A DNA stretch of 64,000 nucleotides, taken from the NCBI RefSeq assembly GCF_017309075.1, contig NZ_JAEMGS010000002.1, positions 62,001 to 126,000 on the forward strand, given 5' to 3'. Numbering within the stretch: position 1 is the first letter of the stretch; each line of letters opens with the position of its first letter. Of the stretch, positions 62,061 to 64,000 are shown piece by piece. Made by a program: the position numbers and the translations under genes. Below the pieces are notes generated by a model. The model saw nothing but the letters and a program-made list of their open reading frames with translations, ran no database searches and was not told the origin of the DNA. The DNA is from Motiliproteus sp. SC1-56. Its GTDB lineage: Bacteria > Pseudomonadota > Gammaproteobacteria > Pseudomonadales > Balneatricaceae.

Positions 62061-63038
62061 CTACAGTACCTTCTTGCGGCGAGCCACACCGAATCCCAGC
62101 AGGCCAGCACCCAGCAGGAACAGGGTGCTCGGTTCGGGTACGGGTACCAGCCGGATGATGTCGGTGGAGGTAGTTGCGTTCAGGGCCAGTCCGTAGGTGT
62201 TACCGGAGTCAAGGCCGGTAACGGTAAAGCTGTAGAAGCCGCTGCCGGTCTCAAACACATTGCCTCCTGCACTGGTCAGTGCGTTGTTAAGGCTGACGCC
62301 GTCGGCTTCGTTGTCCGCACAGGTCAGGCCGGCAGCACAGGAGTTACCCGCTCCGTCCACCCCGTCAGGTGTCCAAGTGGCCAGGGTAACGCCGCCCAGA
62401 GAGAGCGACAGGGATACCCCTGAGTTAGCCTGGGCCAGACCGGTGTCGCCACCATTGACCGATGCAAATACGTTCACCAAGGCATCGAAACTGATCTCAA
62501 AGCTGCCAGCGTTGGTGAACTCAAATGTGAGGGAAGTGTTGGAGTTTACCGTGGTGTTGGCCTGCGCCTCGGATCCGGAGACCAGATTGCTCTCTGCAAT
62601 CTGTTCGGTGCTGGTGAGGGCATCCCCGCGCACCTGAGCATCCAGAATCGACGATTCAGCATTGGAGTACTCCAGGCCTCCGCCAAACACGGTAAAGTCA
62701 TTCTCTCCACGGGCTACATCGCCACCGGGAGCGTTCTGGACAGTCCCGCTCAGCACCGTGGCAGCACCTGCAGTGCCGCAGTTGTTCAAAAGACTGTTAC
62801 AAGACGCATTGCCTGCGCTGCCATCCGCTACGCCGTTCAATGCGGAATCGGCGTTGGTGCTGAAGGTGTAGTTGTTCAGTGCCCCAAAGTTTTGGCCGTT
62901 ATCATCGCTGAAGACGATATTGAGGTTATCGAAGTCCAAGTAGCCCAAGCCGTACACATCCGCCGCGGCCTGGCCGCTGACGCCCAGCCCGACCGCAGCC
63001 GTGAGGGCTAGTGCGAGTCTATTCCTTTTGCTGTTCAT
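62061..63038 (-). CDS. PEP-CTERM sorting-domain protein (predicted XrtA substrate)
   Basis: A 325-aa secreted protein. The signal peptide ends GQAAA (about residue 26). The mature part is rich in Asn, Ser, Gly and Thr with two cysteine pairs (CNSLLNNC and CAAGLTC), like other PEP-CTERM beta-sandwich proteins. The C-terminus is a canonical sorting tail: VPEPST (about 300-305), a hydrophobic helix LFLLGAGLLGFGVA and the basic end RRKKVL. XrtA (14201) should cut near the PEP motif. ATG 63038 is chosen for the AGGAG 8 nt upstream; the upstream ATG 63086 has none and would spoil the signal peptide. It has its own sigma-54 promoter and terminator. Confidence 0.93.
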   Translation of the reverse strand: MNSKRNRLALALTAAVGLGVSGQAAADVYGLGYLDFDNLNIVFSDDNGQNFGALNNYTFSTNADSALNGVADGSAGNASCNSLLNNCGTAGAATVLSGTVQNAPGGDVARGENDFTVFGGGLEYSNAESSILDAQVRGDALTSTEQIAESNLVSGSEAQANTTVNSNTSLTFEFTNAGSFEISFDALVNVFASVNGGDTGLAQANSGVSLSLSLGGVTLATWTPDGVDGAGNSCAAGLTCADNEADGVSLNNALTSAGGNVFETGSGFYSFTVTGLDSGNTYGLALNATTSTDIIRLVPVPEPSTLFLLGAGLLGFGVARRKKVL

Positions 63039-63152
63039 GAAAAGCTCCTGGTTTTTCATCAATTGCGTACTGCCAAAGCCGTGCAATTTTTCTGTTACCC
63101 GGTCGGGGCCGGTGCGAATTTTTTCACGGAGAACCGTTCACCTAAACATAAG

Positions 63153-63167
63153 GCAAGCAAAGTGCCA
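63153..63167 (-). promoter_or_regulatory. Consensus sigma-54 promoter of the PEP-CTERM gene
   Basis: On the minus strand the sequence reads TGGCACTTTGCTTGC, a complete match to TGGCAC-N5-TTGC. The -24 GG and -12 GC dinucleotides have the strict spacing. The predicted start is near 63141, about 100 nt before the ATG. This implies control by a sigma-54 activator; PrsR, the response regulator of the XrtA system, is the expected one but its gene is not in the window. Confidence 0.85.
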
Positions 63168-63252
63168 TAAAAATAAAATCATTTAGAAACAGTTGTATAG
63201 GCGGCTGCCTGGATGCTTCTCGGCGATCCAAATGGCTAAGGTGTAAAAAAAA

Positions 63253-63263
63253 GTGACGCTCAC
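63253..63263. promoter_or_regulatory. Short inverted repeat, possible activator site
   Basis: GTGACGCTCAC has 4-bp arms GTGA/TCAC around CGC. It lies about 115 nt upstream of the predicted sigma-54 start, a usual distance for an enhancer-binding protein. Its short arms make this a weak call. Confidence 0.25.
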
Positions 63264-63289
63264 GGAGCCGAAACGCCATGGCTGGTTTA

Positions 63290-63300
63290 GGGGGGGGGGG
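63290..63300 (+). repeat. Homopolymeric tract of eleven G
   Basis: Eleven consecutive G. Tracts of this length are prone to slipped-strand mispairing. It lies in the divergent promoter region, about 260 nt before the acyltransferase ATG and about 120 nt upstream of the sigma-54 promoter. Confidence 0.9.
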
Positions 63301-63498
63301 ATGGAGGATTTTTTTGTCCGTGTTGGAGCTACCTGGGAAGCGCAAAGTATGGAAAGTCGCTGACGACAGCCTCTGGTGTAAGCAAAAAGTGCTAACGTCA
63401 ACCGCCTTTGGAACTGTGGTGTGGGCTATGGTAGTTGAATGGGCGTTTGACTAAGGTCTTGCTTGCAGGTTGTTGATTCACAAACAGGTGGGCTTCCG

Positions 63499-63540
63499 CC
63501 GGGATCTAGAAAGTGGTTACCGGGATCTAGAAAGTGGTTA
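63499..63540 (+). repeat. 21-bp perfect tandem duplication
   Basis: The unit CCGGGATCTAGAAAGTGGTTA occurs twice without a gap (63499-63519 and 63520-63540). It ends 19 nt before the acyltransferase ATG, so it lies in the probable leader or promoter of that gene. Confidence 0.9.
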
Positions 63541-63559
63541 TAGGTAGAGAGAGTTTCCC

Positions 63560-64000
63560 ATGAAAACCAGTTACCTCGATTTTGTCCTGTCCACGGTCTG
63601 TATCAGTGTGCTGGTGGCGCTGGCCCTGCTGATCACGGCCCTGGTTTCCCCCGCGCACGCTTACTACGTGATCGTCGACGTGGCGGTTTTCCTGCTGGCC
63701 TACGGGCTTCTCAGTGGCCTTTTGTTGCGCTTGATCCGTATCTTTTCACCCTATCCGCGTGGGCATTACGGGATGGATTCAAAGGCCTTCACATACTGGA
63801 AGCTCAATGCCGTGCTGGCAGATCTTGCCTGGAAGGCGCTCGCGCCTTTCAACCTGGTGTTCAGCACCCCGCTGCTGTACCGCCTGATGGGTGTTGATAT
63901 CGGGCGCCAGGTGGCGCTGGGAGGGACCGTGCGTGACCACCCGCTGATTCGCATCGAGGATTACGCCACGCTCGGCCAGGATTCGGTGGTGGTTGGCCAC
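63560..64000 (+). CDS. Left-handed beta-helix acyltransferase, membrane-anchored, C-terminus cut by window edge
   Basis: The first 147 codons of a larger gene. Residues about 10-32 and 37-58 are two membrane helices. After a soluble bridge (YWKLNAVLADLAWKALAPFN), hexapeptide-repeat turns begin: MGVDIGRQVALGGTVRDHPLIRIEDYATLGQDSVVVGH (residues about 110-147, in outline). This matches acetyl/acyltransferases of the LbetaH fold, common in EPS loci and in nonribosomal-type pathways. The gene would acylate a sugar or other acceptor. AGAGAGAG precedes the ATG by about 10 nt. Confidence 0.75.
   Translation, partial: MKTSYLDFVLSTVCISVLVALALLITALVSPAHAYYVIVDVAVFLLAYGLLSGLLLRLIRIFSPYPRGHYGMDSKAFTYWKLNAVLADLAWKALAPFNLVFSTPLLYRLMGVDIGRQVALGGTVRDHPLIRIEDYATLGQDSVVVGH

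Larger units (their letters stand above)
63168..63559. other. Intergenic region upstream of two divergent genes
   Basis: A 392-nt gap between the sigma-54 promoter and the acyltransferase gene, with no convincing gene. It holds a GTGA-N3-TCAC inverted repeat, a run of eleven G, and a 21-bp tandem repeat, listed separately. TTGACT near 63447 could be a -35 for the acyltransferase gene, but no good -10 follows at 17 nt. Confidence 0.5.

Noticed and set aside
61864-62196. Open frame of 110 codons on the plus strand.
   Set aside because: It runs across the strong terminator and into the antisense of the PEP-CTERM gene, has no recognisable domain and no ribosome binding site.
63239-63262. GTGTAAAAAAAAGTGACGCTCAC as the missing right end of the IS256 remnant.
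   Set aside because: Only the GTGTAAAAAAA part is shared, it is in direct rather than inverted orientation, and no transposase remains near it.

Overview
The window looks like a chromosomal segment of a gammaproteobacterium (moderately high GC, YbiB and Smr homologues, and a nickel ECF transporter of the nikKMLQO type). Genus cannot be fixed from sequence reading alone. About four fifths of it is one very large exopolysaccharide (EPS) locus of the exosortase A (XrtA)/PEP-CTERM type. No rRNA, tRNA or CRISPR array was seen.

Layout. (1) 1-3001, minus strand: a nickel uptake operon nikK-nikM-nikL-nikQ-nikO (last gene cut by the window edge) behind a good sigma-70 promoter. (2) 3153-9765: ordinary genes, namely ybiB/trpD2, two orphan family-3 solute-binding proteins, an Smr-domain protein, a Gate-domain membrane protein, an AEC transporter and small hypotheticals. 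(3) 9787-16741, minus: the XrtA core, in transcription order FemAB-like transferase, exosortase A (with EpsI domain), acyl-CoA ligase, PLP decarboxylase, initiating sugar transferase. (4) 16960-23699, plus: an AsnB-like protein lacking the glutaminase cysteine, XrtA hydrolases 2 and 1, a secreted beta-helix protein and a Wzy/WaaL-like membrane protein. (5) 23696-26336, minus: glycosyltransferase, acyl carrier protein, FemAB/GNAT-like transferase. (6) 26466-31213, plus: a deacetylase-glycosyltransferase fusion, a glycosyltransferase, a sulfotransferase. (7) 31333-36346, minus: AAC(3)-like acetyltransferase, VpsJ-like protein, large secreted Kelch-type protein. (8) 36708-41836, plus: sulfotransferase, two GT2 enzymes, polysaccharide pyruvyl transferase, GT4. 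(9) 41885-58085, minus: a long run including two flippases, an O-ligase/polymerase, four GT4 enzymes (two of them XrtA-type), two sulfotransferases, XrtA amidotransferase, a PAPS-making Sat-CysC fusion and the XrtA polysaccharide deacetylase. (10) 58371-61211: PrsT TPR lipoprotein. (11) a decayed IS256-family element. (12) a PEP-CTERM protein gene with a consensus sigma-54 promoter and a strong terminator. (13) the start of a left-handed beta-helix acyltransferase.

How the parts fit. The initiating transferase, glycosyltransferases, flippases and Wzy/ligase proteins would build and export an EPS. Sat-CysC makes PAPS for four sulfotransferases, so the polymer (or a lipid/protein partner) is probably sulfated; pyruvylation, acetylation and deacetylation are also indicated. 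XrtA would process and anchor the PEP-CTERM protein encoded at 62061-63038. The acyl-CoA ligase, PLP decarboxylase, ACP, two hydrolases, two FemAB-like transferases and the glutaminase-less AsnB-like enzyme form a set whose chemistry is not established; a coherent but unproven reading is an aminoacyl or amide tailoring pathway. Genes usual in such loci but not seen here are the PrsK/PrsR sensor-regulator, a Wza-type export protein and a Wzc-type chain-length protein; they may lie outside the window.
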